Assembly: GCF_014205835.1 (NCBI RefSeq) | Contig: NZ_JACHCQ010000025.1 | Coordinates: forward strand, 1 to 64,000 | DNA length: 64,000 nt | Direction: 5' to 3' | Origin: Pedobacter sp. AK013 | GTDB taxonomy: Bacteria > Bacteroidota > Bacteroidia > Sphingobacteriales > Sphingobacteriaceae | Shown here: piece after piece, positions 1 through 9,183 of the stretch | How the letters are laid out: every line of letters starts with the position of its first letter | Position numbering within the stretch: the first letter of the stretch is position 1 | The notes under the pieces: generated by a model | The model's input: only the letters and a program-made list of their open reading frames with translations | Databases searched by the model: none | Told to the model about the DNA's origin: nothing | Made by a program: the position numbers and the translations under genes

Positions 1-81
1 TGGTCAATTTGGCCCGAAATCAGGTGGTCAGTTTCCCGCGGAACAGGTGGTCAGTTTAAACCGAAACGGGGTGGTCAATTT
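1..81. repeat. Four spaced TGGTCARTTT repeats, probable IS21-family end
   Basis: Seen: the 10-mer TGGTCARTTT occurs at 1-10, 25-34, 48-57 and 72-81, with starts 24, 23 and 24 bp apart and divergent spacers. Known: IS21-family elements carry several short spaced repeats of this kind at their ends as transposase-binding sites. Inference: an IS21-like istA/istB element lies just left of the window, and its end bounds the Rhs island. The istAB genes are not visible, so the family assignment is tentative. Confidence 0.5.
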
Positions 82-261
82 CAGCGAAATCTCCATTTTG
101 CCTACAGATAGGTGATAAACCAGACACTTTATAACTACTTATTTACGCTCTCATGTTAAAAACAAGCAATCGCCGCCAATGTCTTTTTGAATATTTGAAA
201 AGAGATATGTCTCTTTTTTCTTTTTAGTCGTCTTAATATCTTTTTTTCAATTAAATCAATT

Positions 262-363
262 ATGATTAACTGTTACATAATAGGTGAACTGGCTACTGAG
301 CTAAGTAAGAAAGTTGAAGTACAGGATGCGTACATCAAAACCCTGAATAAAAAAATGAAATAA
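262..363 (+). pseudogene. 3' remnant of a coiled-coil (tail-fibre-like) gene
   Basis: A 33-codon frame ends in GELATELSKKVEVQDAYIK and a lysine-rich tail. The heptad-like charged pattern resembles the coiled-coil C terminus of the secreted protein that starts at 431. It has no signal peptide or domain of its own. I read it as the tail of a lost relative, cut when the left-hand mobile element moved in. It may also be a chance frame. The rest of 82-430 is AT-rich and holds nothing else I recognise. Confidence 0.3.
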
Positions 364-430
364 TTTAGCAGTAATCTGTTAGGAGTCTGAAAACTAATAT
401 CCTTTTAAATTTTAATCAAAAAAAAATCAA

Positions 431-1402
431 ATGAAAATTTTAATGTTCTCAATCTTGCTGTGTTCAGCAAGTGTTGCTTCTGCCCAAACTAAAGTACTAA
501 CCACAGGAAACAATCTTATCGATGCAGCTAATCCTTATGCTGCTGATGTAGTCATCGGAAGTGATGGTGATGGAGGTACCAGGCATGATGGTAGTATGAT
601 GTGGTGGTCTAACTATAGTGCTAACCGCTTAAGCAGTAGCGGCAACTCCCTTTATTTTTCGACATGGAACAATCCGCAAACGCCTAATGTTTCTCTTGCA
701 ACAGATTTTGGTGGAACCAGCTTTTTGATGGGTAATGTAGGGATTGGTACAGCTGCCGCAAATGATAGGCTTGTGGTAAATGGAAATATTAAGGCTATTC
801 TAGATCAGGCTACTTTTCCTAATAAAAATGTGGCAGGTATTGTCTCATTAGGTTTTTCAGGAATTACGGGGGCGCAGAATTGGGCGCTCAGGGGGGTATA
901 TCAGCATGGTTTTGGTGTAAGTAACAATGCTGACGGCGGTGATCTGGATGTGATTAAATCACTAAATGGAAATACCGTACTGGCCACTAAAACCGATGGG
1001 TCTGCCTTGGGTAATGTGGGCATAGGAACAACAAACCCGCAAGAAAAGCTTACCGTAGCAGGAAACATTGGTGCCCGTGAAATTAAGGTCTCTACCAATG
1101 CTGGCGCCGATTTTGTCTTTGAACCTGCTTATAAACTCCCCGAATTAGCAGAACTCGAAAAATTCGTGAAAATCAATAAACACTTGCCCGAGGTCCCAAC
1201 CGCTAAGGATATGGTAGAAAATGGTGTAAACCTGGGGGAGTTGAACATTAAACTGTTACAGAAGGTAGAAGAACTGACTTTGCACCTGATAGAAAAGGAT
1301 AAACAGCTCAAAAACGAAAAGGAAGTAAACCGTAAGCAACAGGAACAGATTGATTGCGTGATAAAAGAACTGGCAAACGTGAGGAAAATAACAAACAGAT
1401 AA
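431..1402 (+). CDS. Secreted tail-fibre-like protein with coiled-coil C terminus
   Basis: Residues 1-19 form a clear Sec signal peptide (MKILMFSILLCSASVASAQ). The body carries GNVGIGT-type motifs near residues 97-103 and 196-202, as in the beta-rich trunks of Bacteroidota proteins often named tail fibre or S74-peptidase-like. A segment around 225-265 (AYKLPELAELEKFVKINKHLPEVP) matches what usually precedes the terminal coiled coil in that family. Residues 270-320 are a strong charged coiled coil, probably a trimerisation stalk. I see no catalytic S74 motif. The gene sits 156 bp upstream of the Rhs pair and may form part of its surface apparatus, though no function is proven. After the TAA stop the same frame stays open for 19 more charged codons to 1462, which suggests a recent nonsense change. 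Confidence 0.6.
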   Translation: MKILMFSILLCSASVASAQTKVLTTGNNLIDAANPYAADVVIGSDGDGGTRHDGSMMWWSNYSANRLSSSGNSLYFSTWNNPQTPNVSLATDFGGTSFLMGNVGIGTAAANDRLVVNGNIKAILDQATFPNKNVAGIVSLGFSGITGAQNWALRGVYQHGFGVSNNADGGDLDVIKSLNGNTVLATKTDGSALGNVGIGTTNPQEKLTVAGNIGAREIKVSTNAGADFVFEPAYKLPELAELEKFVKINKHLPEVPTAKDMVENGVNLGELNIKLLQKVEELTLHLIEKDKQLKNEKEVNRKQQEQIDCVIKELANVRKITNR

Positions 1403-1558
1403 GAAAATGAAGAACTTGAGATAATCAGGTATGAAGAAATAGTAGATACAACAGCCAATTAAAATGAAGAAAAAGCCTTTCAGAAAATAATAATCGAAGT
1501 AGCTTAACAGATACTGAATAATTACGGAATATAAAACTAAACAATTAGAATAGTAAAA

Positions 1559-4500
1559 ATGAAATTGTTATCCTGCATTGCAATAATAGCCATCCTTGGG
1601 ATGAAAGTTCAGGCACAATCTAAAAGTGCCCTCCCAAAAATTATACCCTTAACACCCAATGCTACTGAATTTGTCCGGTATGGGGATTATCAAGTAAATA
1701 CACTGACAGGACGTCCTGAAATTAGTATTCCAATTTACAATGTCGTATCTGGAAGCCTGAAGCTGCCAATTTCAATTAGTTATTTTGCCGGCGGAATTAA
1801 AGTTAGCCAGGTAGCCACGTGGATAGGTTTGGGATGGTCATTAAATGCCGGAGGCATAATATCGCGAAGTGTAAGAGGAATACCTGATGAGGTTCCGCAA
1901 TATGGCTGGATCGATGATGTTATAAGTCCTAGTGAATTAACCTCTACTCAAGATGCTTCCCTGATTCAAAAATACGGAGACCGCTTGAGAGATGCCGAGC
2001 CTGATTTTTTTAGTTATAACTTACCAACTGCATCAGGTAAATTTATATATAAACGCAACATCCAAAAATTTGAGGCAATCCCCTACAGTCCGGTAAAGAT
2101 TACTAGAACTGTTGGCGCCACAGATATTAATAATAATTATCAAATTACGGATGAGAATGGTATTGATTACATTTTTGCGCAAAAACAAAATTACTCGAAC
2201 GATAACGATCTTGAGATATCTCAAACGCTTAGATTTTACACACAGTCTTGGTATTTAACAAAGATCATATCTGCAAATAAGAAAGATTCTATTTTATTTA
2301 AGTATGAGTATAAGCCTGTATCTACAGATTTGGGTAATGGAAGAAGCACCCAGCCAGAGTGGATTATCTATCCTAGTTACTCCAAAACCTTTTATAAATC
2401 TGGAAATAGTGAGGCGGGTAATTATGGAGTATTTACCGATCAGGGGATTACCCAAAGTTCTTCAAGTATTTCAACTGCAGAGCCGAATCTTACTGAAATC
2501 ATTTTCAAAAATGGTAAGATTATATTTAATGCTATCACCGGAAGGAAGGACTATCCAGGTGCAATGTTGAATAATTTAAGTGTATATGCAATGAATTCAA
2601 CTGGTGGATATGATTTAATTGAAAAGCAAGTTTTCGATTACGATTACTTTACAACGAATAATCCGGTAGGCCAATGGGACTATAGACTGAAATTGAATTC
2701 AATTAGTAAAATGAGTAGCACTGGTAATGTAATCGACCGCCATAATTTTGAATATGAAACGACAAAGCTACCCTCTACAATGTCCACTGCACAAGACTAT
2801 TGGGGGTACTATAATGGACGGGAGCAAGAATTTCTACCAAATGTACCTCCAACTAACCCCGAACTACAACAGTGGTATTCTAAAACGCCGCTTGGCTCCG
2901 CTGACAGGAGTTCAGACATATCTTATATGCAGGCGGGTATTTTGAAAAAGATTACTTACCCAACAGGTGGTTATACGGCATTTGATTTTGAAGCGAATAA
3001 ATACAAATCTGATATTGTAACCTATGTGAACGTTTCAGTTGTTGACACCCGATTGAACGGGGCCGGAAAAAGAAATCCCGTTTCCACCAGCCAGGATTTT
3101 TATTGGCCAACTGATGCTATCGATACCCTTGGTATTTTTAATATTACGTTTTCAGCACATACTAACCCTTCGGCAGCAGATGTTGCACAGCGTGTCACAC
3201 TAAGAGACTTGACGACTGGGCAAGATGTCAATTCTTGGGAACACACAGGTAATTTTGAAGTGCCTTTGACAATTTCTCCTGGATACAGGTTCAATAGATC
3301 ACATCAATACAGAGTTACAATTCGAATAGATGATGATGCAGCAACAAAAATTAGCCTTGCTTTATATTGTGAAAAAATTAATACTTCTAACCAAATCAAG
3401 GACGGTGGGGGACTAAGGGTTCGAAAAATTGAGAACCATGATAGTAATAATAGTATTCAATCAATCATCGCTTACAGTTATAAAGGTTCTAATGGAGAAG
3501 GCGTTGGTAATTTTTTAAGAACAGACGTCGATTTTGTGAAAAACTCCTATAAAAGGTATGACTGGGCGTACAATCCGAATTGTGACCCAACAAAACCTTG
3601 GAGCGAATGTCTTCTTTACAAAGATGAACGCATTATCTTCGTGGGGCAAGGAGATATTCCTCAGGTCGATTTTGCTGGTTCATCAGTTACTTATGACGAA
3701 GTCACCAAGTTCTATTTAAATGCTAACGGCGAATCGAATGGAAAAATTGTCTATTCATCAAATACTAAAATTTTTCCCAGTAGTATTGAGAATTTAAATG
3801 TTCCTGGAGGTCGATGGTATTTTGAAAATAACATGGTGCAGGATGGTAAATTGCCTAGTGAACATTATTATTCTTATGATAAAAATGCTAACTCGTATAA
3901 ATTAACAAAGGAACGTATCTATCAATATGATACGCTAGTAAATTCTGATACACAAGGAGCTACCAGCATAAGCCGTATAGTATATTTTCCCCTGGCCACT
4001 GGCAGCTTAGAAAACTATTTATCAACTACGGATTTTAGCCGAGCATATTACCCAATACATATGGGAGCATACCGTCTCTCTAGGTTGATCGAAAGGAATT
4101 ATGAACAGTCAGGGATTTCAGAACTTATAACAGAAAACTCCTATAATAATCTCGGGTTACAAAGCCGAAGTACATCTAATAAAAGTAATGGGAAAAGTAT
4201 CGTAAATATTAATCTTTATGCAACTGATTTTAACTCTGGAATACCATTTATTGACGACATGATTAATAATAACAATATATCTACACCTATAGAATCAGTA
4301 TCATATATGCAATCTCCAGAAAAAACTGTCGTAAGAGGTTCGCTTATTCAATTCAGGGGGGGAGGTGGCTTGATAGATCGCGTTTTTCAGTTTGAATCGA
4401 ACGAACAATTAGCAGTGAGTAATTTCAAATTTTCTAATCAAACTATTGGGGTATTACCAGAAATTAATACGTTAGGTACATACTCGCCTGATTTGCATTA

Positions 4501-4930
4501 TCAGGAGAAAGTGACTTATGATAAATATAATGATAATGGTAACCTGCTCTCTGTTAAGCAAAAAGATGGTATGTCTGTCAACTATTTGTGGTCCTACAAC
4601 TTTGCATATCCAATTGCGGAGATTAGAAATATAGATTATTCCACGGTAGAATCGATACTTGGTGGACCAACAGCTGTAAGTAATTTTGCGGATTCCAATC
4701 CCACAGACCAGCAGGTCAAAGATCTGGTCAGCATTTTGAGGAATTCCCCTTTACTTAAAAATGCGCAGATCACTTCTTATACTTATAAGCCATTGGTTGG
4801 CATGAGCAGTCAGACCGACGCCAAGGGAATGACCACTTATTATGATTATGATGAGTTTGGCCGGTTAAAAACAGTTAAGGATCAAAACAGCAATATTCTA
4901 AAACAAACCGAGTACCACTATAAAAACTAA
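1559..4930 (+). CDS. Secreted Rhs/YD-repeat shell protein (SpvB-like N-terminal type)
   Basis: This 1123-aa protein has a signal peptide (residues 1-20, ending VQAQS). An N-terminal Bacteroidota Rhs-partner region follows, with TGRPEISIPIYNV, LPISISYFAGGIKVSQVA and the hallmark WIGLGWSLNAGG near residues 85-105. Its middle is long and beta-rich. Residues from about 950 to the end hold YD-type motifs (YNDNGNLLSVKQKDG, YYDYDEFGRLKTVKD). There is no C-terminal toxin. It ends only 7 bp before the Rhs core gene, so the two are surely cotranscribed and probably act as a pair. In Tc/Rhs systems such a partner helps build the cocoon that encloses the toxin. It is paralogous in design to the 1886-aa protein at 31911, though their central regions differ. 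Its first two thirds look more AT-rich than the downstream Rhs core. Confidence 0.8.
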   Translation: MKLLSCIAIIAILGMKVQAQSKSALPKIIPLTPNATEFVRYGDYQVNTLTGRPEISIPIYNVVSGSLKLPISISYFAGGIKVSQVATWIGLGWSLNAGGIISRSVRGIPDEVPQYGWIDDVISPSELTSTQDASLIQKYGDRLRDAEPDFFSYNLPTASGKFIYKRNIQKFEAIPYSPVKITRTVGATDINNNYQITDENGIDYIFAQKQNYSNDNDLEISQTLRFYTQSWYLTKIISANKKDSILFKYEYKPVSTDLGNGRSTQPEWIIYPSYSKTFYKSGNSEAGNYGVFTDQGITQSSSSISTAEPNLTEIIFKNGKIIFNAITGRKDYPGAMLNNLSVYAMNSTGGYDLIEKQVFDYDYFTTNNPVGQWDYRLKLNSISKMSSTGNVIDRHNFEYETTKLPSTMSTAQDYWGYYNGREQEFLPNVPPTNPELQQWYSKTPLGSADRSSDISYMQAGILKKITYPTGGYTAFDFEANKYKSDIVTYVNVSVVDTRLNGAGKRNPVSTSQDFYWPTDAIDTLGIFNITFSAHTNPSAADVAQRVTLRDLTTGQDVNSWEHTGNFEVPLTISPGYRFNRSHQYRVTIRIDDDAATKISLALYCEKINTSNQIKDGGGLRVRKIENHDSNNSIQSIIAYSYKGSNGEGVGNFLRTDVDFVKNSYKRYDWAYNPNCDPTKPWSECLLYKDERIIFVGQGDIPQVDFAGSSVTYDEVTKFYLNANGESNGKIVYSSNTKIFPSSIENLNVPGGRWYFENNMVQDGKLPSEHYYSYDKNANSYKLTKERIYQYDTLVNSDTQGATSISRIVYFPLATGSLENYLSTTDFSRAYYPIHMGAYRLSRLIERNYEQSGISELITENSYNNLGLQSRSTSNKSNGKSIVNINLYATDFNSGIPFIDDMINNNNISTPIESVSYMQSPEKTVVRGSLIQFRGGGGLIDRVFQFESNEQLAVSNFKFSNQTIGVLPEINTLGTYSPDLHYQEKVTYDKYNDNGNLLSVKQKDGMSVNYLWSYNFAYPIAEIRNIDYSTVESILGGPTAVSNFADSNPTDQQVKDLVSILRNSPLLKNAQITSYTYKPLVGMSSQTDAKGMTTYYDYDEFGRLKTVKDQNSNILKQTEYHYKN

Positions 4931-4937
4931 CGCCTCC

Positions 4938-7900
4938 ATGAAACAACATCTAAAATATTTCTGTGCGGCAGTATTGCTGTTGCTGTGTAGCCGCTCTTCT
5001 GCCCAAAAGTTGGTGTCGGTTTATAACGGGGAGAGCGAGATCAGTGCCCCTTCAAGTGTGACCCTGACCGATGGTTTTTATGTACCTGCAGGTAGTACTT
5101 TGCGGATTTTCACCACAGGGATAAGTTACCTGAACTGTGTACCCTTGTCCTCAACACCAACTACCAGCCAGAACTTTATCCTTACCCGTAGCTTTAGACA
5201 GCGCGGGGTTACAGATGCGACCCTGGGTGCCAGCCGCAGTGTATGCCAGGAGAACCAGGCCATCCAGTACTTTGACGGACTGGGCAGGCCTTTGCAGACC
5301 GTACAGGTGCAGGGCAGCCCGGGCTTTAAGGATATTGTTCAGCCCATTGCCTACGATGCCTTTGGTAGGGAACAGTTTAAATACCAGCCTTATGCGGCGC
5401 AGACAGGGGCTACGGGAAGTTTCCGTGATGCAGCAATCGGTGCTCAGTTTGATTTTTTCCATTTACCACAGGCAGCAGGTGTAAAAGCAACAGACTATGC
5501 CTTTGCCGAGACACAGTTCGAAGCCTCACCTTTGAACCGGGTATTGCAGCAGGGGGCACTGGGCGAAGCCTGGCAGATCAACGGGGGGCATACCCAGAGA
5601 ACCGAATATGGAACAAATGCACAGGATGAAGTTAAGCTTTGGACCGTTAACAATGCGGGCAATGGTGCCTTTGCCGATGTTTACTTTCCAGGTAAACTGT
5701 ATAAGACCACCAGCCGGAACGAAAACTGGGTGCCAGCTGACCAAAAAGCGGGTATTACCGAAGAGTTCAAGGATTTTGAGGGGCGTGTGGTACTCAAACG
5801 GGTATGGGAAACAAATGGCAAATACCTTTCTACCTATTATGTGTATGATGATCTTGGTAACCTGCGTTATGTATTGCCACCTGCGGTAAACGAGCATACA
5901 GACAGGCTGCCTGCTGCGATCAGCAGTTTTGATGAAACGCAGGCAGTTTTCGATCAGTTTATCTATGGTTACCGTTATGATGGGCGTAAAAGACTGGTGG
6001 AGAAAAAGATCCCGGGCAAGGGCTGGGAGTTTATGGTTTACAACAAGCTGGACCAGGTGGTGCTGAACCAGGATGCGGTCCAGCGTGGTAAAAGCCCGCA
6101 GGAATGGCTATATAGTAAATACGATGGGTTTGGCAGGGTAGTGGCTACGGGGCTTTACGCACAGGCGGGTACCACGGCCGACAATGGCACGGTCCCCCAG
6201 CGTGGAGCGAAGGATGCCCTTCAGAGCGGACTGGATAACCAGGCAGAGCAGATTGCAAATGGGGATACTTCCATCTCGCTATGGGAGACCCGTAACGGTG
6301 GAGATTATGATTCAAAGTCCTTTCCGCAGAGTGGTGGGGATGTGCTGACGGTAAACTATTACGACGACTACGGTTTTACAGGCAATAGTTTTGGGCCGCC
6401 TACAGGAGATCAGGCACCGGTAGCTCGCACGAAAAGCCTGCTGACAGGAACGAAGGTGAAGAACCTGTCTACCGGGACAATGCTGCTTACGGTAAATTAT
6501 TATGACCTTGAGGGCCGTGTGGTGCAGAGCAAAAGCACCAACCACCTGAACGGAACGGATGTGGTAGATAACAACTGGAATTTTGATGGCAGCCTGGAAA
6601 AGAGCAAACGTACACACAAGGTAGGTGGGGTAGAAACGATCATTGCCAACCGCTATGAGTACGACCATATGGGCCGCAAAATTGCAGCCTTTGAAAACAT
6701 CAATAATCAGGGTGAGGTAGGGTTAAACCACCTGGAATACAATGAGATCGGTCAGTTGAACAAAAAGAGCCTACATAACGATACACAGACGACTACCCTT
6801 GCCTATAACGAGCGCGGCTGGCTGAAGAATAGTATATCCGATCAGTTCAGTATCCAACTGGATTACCAGGAGAATGGTGGCGGCCAGTATAATGGGAATA
6901 TTAGCCGGCAGTTCTGGTCGCAGAATGCTTTGCCCTCTAGTTCGCCTAATGTATTCAGTTATGGCTATGATAAACTGAACAGGCTGACCAGTGGTACGAG
7001 TACCGGGATCTATATGAGCGAGGTGCTGAACTACGATAATATGGGCAATATCAACCAGCTGGGCAGGAACGGGGGTGCGATGGACCAGTATTATTATAAC
7101 GGGAACAGACTGGACAGGGTGGATAATGTTGCAGGAACTTATGCCTATGATGCAAACGGGAATGCTACGGTTGATGGCCGGACGGGCATGAGCCTGAGCT
7201 ATAACCTGTTGAACCTGCCTTCGGGTGCCAGTGGTAGCGGTAAGGTACTGAGCTATGTTTATGATGCTGATGGCGGCAAGCTAAGGAAGACCGTAACGGA
7301 GAACGGGCTGACTACGGTCAGGGAATATATTGATGGGATCGAGTATGATGGAAACAATATTGATATTATCCATACCGAAGAAGGTGTGGCACAAAGGAAC
7401 GGGGCTAACAGTTATAGTTATCACTACAACTTGACAGATCACCTGGGCAATGTGCGCTATACCTTTGATGTTTACGATGGGCTGATCAGGCCGTTACAGG
7501 TAGATAATTATTATCCTTTCGGAATGCGCAACAGTTTGGCTTTCGGAAATAATAAATATCTTTACAATGGTAAAGAGGTTCAGGATGAATTAGGGGGCCA
7601 GTTGGATTACGGCGCAAGGTTCTATGATCCGGTAATAGGACGTTTTAGCTCAATAGATCCAGTTGCAGAGCATTTTGTATGGATGACGAACTATCAGTAC
7701 GGTTCAAATAATCCTACTTCTAAAATTGACTTAGATGGATTGGAAGGTGTTTTCTTTTTTGAATTGCCTTATGCTTTTGGCAACTCGAATCTTGTACCTA
7801 AAGTGGCCTCAACCGCTGAGGTAGCGGCTAAATTCTCTGAAAATTTAGCAAAAGCGGGAGCAGAGATTGCAGGAGAATCAATTAAATCCCCACAAGAGCA

Positions 7901-8327
7901 CCATATTGCTCCAACACAATGGAAATTTTTGGAATTTGTCCAAAGGGCAATAAAAGGTGGATTTAAATTTGAGGGTAAAGAGAATAAAATTACACTGGAA
8001 AAATATAGTAAATTGACAGGAGAGGGTGAGCATGCGAATCATCCGACATGGAATGAAACCATGGGAAGATATATTAAAGAATTGGCAGAGGAGAACAAAA
8101 CGGCAACCCCTGAAGAGGCGGCTGAGTTGCTTAGAGGTCTAGTTAAAGAAGGACGTGATTTAATAAATAATAATCGTGGGACTAAGATTAATGATCTTTT
8201 TAAGAAAAATACACAGGATGGAACAAAGGTAGTTTTGCCTCCAGTTCCTCAGCCCGTCAAACGTTCAAACGATCTTCCTCCCCCAGTTCTACCAGAAAAG
8301 TTAAGACCAAAAAAGGGAAAAGGTTAA
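4938..8327 (+). CDS. Rhs core protein (DUF6443 type) with EHH/HNH-like nuclease toxin C terminus
   Basis: This 1129-aa protein has a signal peptide (residues 1-23). Next comes a short module with the LTDGFYVPAGSTLRI signature common in secreted Bacteroidota Rhs proteins. A DUF6443-like region follows (QYFDGLGRPLQTVQVQGSPG, about 110-130), then many YD repeats. The Rhs-associated core lies at about 830-935: DHLGNVRYTFDV, YYPFGMRN, YLYNGKEVQDELGG, YGARFYDPVIGRF. The variable C terminus starts after DLDGLEG (about 935). It contains EHHIAPTQW (about 987), then NKITLEKY and GEHANHPTWNETM. This spacing resembles AHH-type HNH/EndoVII nuclease toxins with Glu in place of Ala. A proline- and lysine-rich tail ends the protein. 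Base composition visibly shifts from GC-richer core to AT-rich toxin near 7740, as expected for exchangeable toxin ends. The gene at 8379 is the likely immunity gene. Confidence 0.85.
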   Translation: MKQHLKYFCAAVLLLLCSRSSAQKLVSVYNGESEISAPSSVTLTDGFYVPAGSTLRIFTTGISYLNCVPLSSTPTTSQNFILTRSFRQRGVTDATLGASRSVCQENQAIQYFDGLGRPLQTVQVQGSPGFKDIVQPIAYDAFGREQFKYQPYAAQTGATGSFRDAAIGAQFDFFHLPQAAGVKATDYAFAETQFEASPLNRVLQQGALGEAWQINGGHTQRTEYGTNAQDEVKLWTVNNAGNGAFADVYFPGKLYKTTSRNENWVPADQKAGITEEFKDFEGRVVLKRVWETNGKYLSTYYVYDDLGNLRYVLPPAVNEHTDRLPAAISSFDETQAVFDQFIYGYRYDGRKRLVEKKIPGKGWEFMVYNKLDQVVLNQDAVQRGKSPQEWLYSKYDGFGRVVATGLYAQAGTTADNGTVPQRGAKDALQSGLDNQAEQIANGDTSISLWETRNGGDYDSKSFPQSGGDVLTVNYYDDYGFTGNSFGPPTGDQAPVARTKSLLTGTKVKNLSTGTMLLTVNYYDLEGRVVQSKSTNHLNGTDVVDNNWNFDGSLEKSKRTHKVGGVETIIANRYEYDHMGRKIAAFENINNQGEVGLNHLEYNEIGQLNKKSLHNDTQTTTLAYNERGWLKNSISDQFSIQLDYQENGGGQYNGNISRQFWSQNALPSSSPNVFSYGYDKLNRLTSGTSTGIYMSEVLNYDNMGNINQLGRNGGAMDQYYYNGNRLDRVDNVAGTYAYDANGNATVDGRTGMSLSYNLLNLPSGASGSGKVLSYVYDADGGKLRKTVTENGLTTVREYIDGIEYDGNNIDIIHTEEGVAQRNGANSYSYHYNLTDHLGNVRYTFDVYDGLIRPLQVDNYYPFGMRNSLAFGNNKYLYNGKEVQDELGGQLDYGARFYDPVIGRFSSIDPVAEHFVWMTNYQYGSNNPTSKIDLDGLEGVFFFELPYAFGNSNLVPKVASTAEVAAKFSENLAKAGAEIAGESIKSPQEHHIAPTQWKFLEFVQRAIKGGFKFEGKENKITLEKYSKLTGEGEHANHPTWNETMGRYIKELAEENKTATPEEAAELLRGLVKEGRDLINNNRGTKINDLFKKNTQDGTKVVLPPVPQPVKRSNDLPPPVLPEKLRPKKGKG

Positions 8328-8378
8328 TTTGATTAATAAATAAAAATTTAACGGTGGGTTAATTTAATAATTGATAAC

Positions 8379-9083
8379 ATGTCATCTGAAAAATATTACA
8401 TTTTTGAAAGCGCAAAAGCACCGCAGGAGATTGGTCCGGAATTCCCGCAGATTCAAATGCTTAAATCCAACTATGATATGGAATCTGAAAAATCTATATT
8501 TTCATTTTTGCAAAATTCCAGTACAAAAATTAGTAAGATAAAACCTGATTTAAATGCCTTCATACTTCAGAAAGAGTCACTTCCGACTGATTTAATAAGT
8601 AATGCTATTACTGCAGCCCATGGCTTCTTGGTTAGTTTGAAATTAAAAAGGGTATTGGAAGGATTTAAACTTCCGCTTCATGAGTTTTTTGAAGCACATG
8701 TAATTCATAATAATGTACATCTTAATGATTACTTTTATCTGCATATTATTTCGGATTTAACAGAATATGTGGATTATATTAATTCTATATTTTACTATCA
8801 TAAGAGATTTTCAAGTGAAAAACATTACATTCAAGTTAAATCAAAGCAAGATTACAACTTAATAAAAAAGAAAATCAGAATAGAATTTCCAAATACCTAT
8901 ATAAAAATAAGCGCGGAAAAGATAGTAATTAACTCTCCAATAGATAATTATTTAGATTTTTTCCAAATAGGAGGATTTGATTTTAATTTTTATACCAGTG
9001 AACGATTAATGGAGGTAATCAAAGCCAGCAGGTTGTCAGGAATTAATTTATCGAAATCAAATTTATCGGTTTTTTCGCCTTGA
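8379..9083 (+). CDS. Probable immunity protein, Imm11-like
   Basis: The product is a 234-aa cytoplasmic protein without signal or membrane segments. Its layout fits the Imm11 (DUF1629-type) immunity family: a central AAHGFLVSLKLKRVLEGFKLP stretch (about residues 69-95), then YFYLHIISDL and YVDYINSIF. Near the end comes FYTSERLMEVIKASRLSGI, like the SerLk..ie..gl.G ending I associate with that family. Position is the stronger evidence, since it lies 51 bp downstream of the EHH nuclease Rhs gene and ahead of the first orphan module. The family name comes from remembered patterns and was not searched. The coding sequence is very AT-rich, like the toxin tail before it. Confidence 0.6.
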   Translation: MSSEKYYIFESAKAPQEIGPEFPQIQMLKSNYDMESEKSIFSFLQNSSTKISKIKPDLNAFILQKESLPTDLISNAITAAHGFLVSLKLKRVLEGFKLPLHEFFEAHVIHNNVHLNDYFYLHIISDLTEYVDYINSIFYYHKRFSSEKHYIQVKSKQDYNLIKKKIRIEFPNTYIKISAEKIVINSPIDNYLDFFQIGGFDFNFYTSERLMEVIKASRLSGINLSKSNLSVFSP

Positions 9084-9183
9084 ATGAGTATTTCAGGAAA
9101 AATGATTCTTCCCTTCATTTTAACAGTAATTCTCGTATAATGAACGCGGATGGATAAAATGCAGAGTCAGTAACGAGTTCAGT

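Noticed and set aside
1..81. Possible CRISPR array because of 23-24-bp periodic repeats
   Set aside because: The shared unit is only 10-12 bp, spacers are 13-14 bp, and only four units exist; an IS end fits better.
5137..5897. Several overlapping frames of 90-120 codons on both strands within the Rhs gene
   Set aside because: They are shadows of the GC-richer Rhs coding region and show no recognisable motif.
4938..8327. T6SS-delivered Rhs effector
   Set aside because: The protein has a Sec signal peptide, no PAAR domain, and no VgrG, Hcp or chaperone gene is near.
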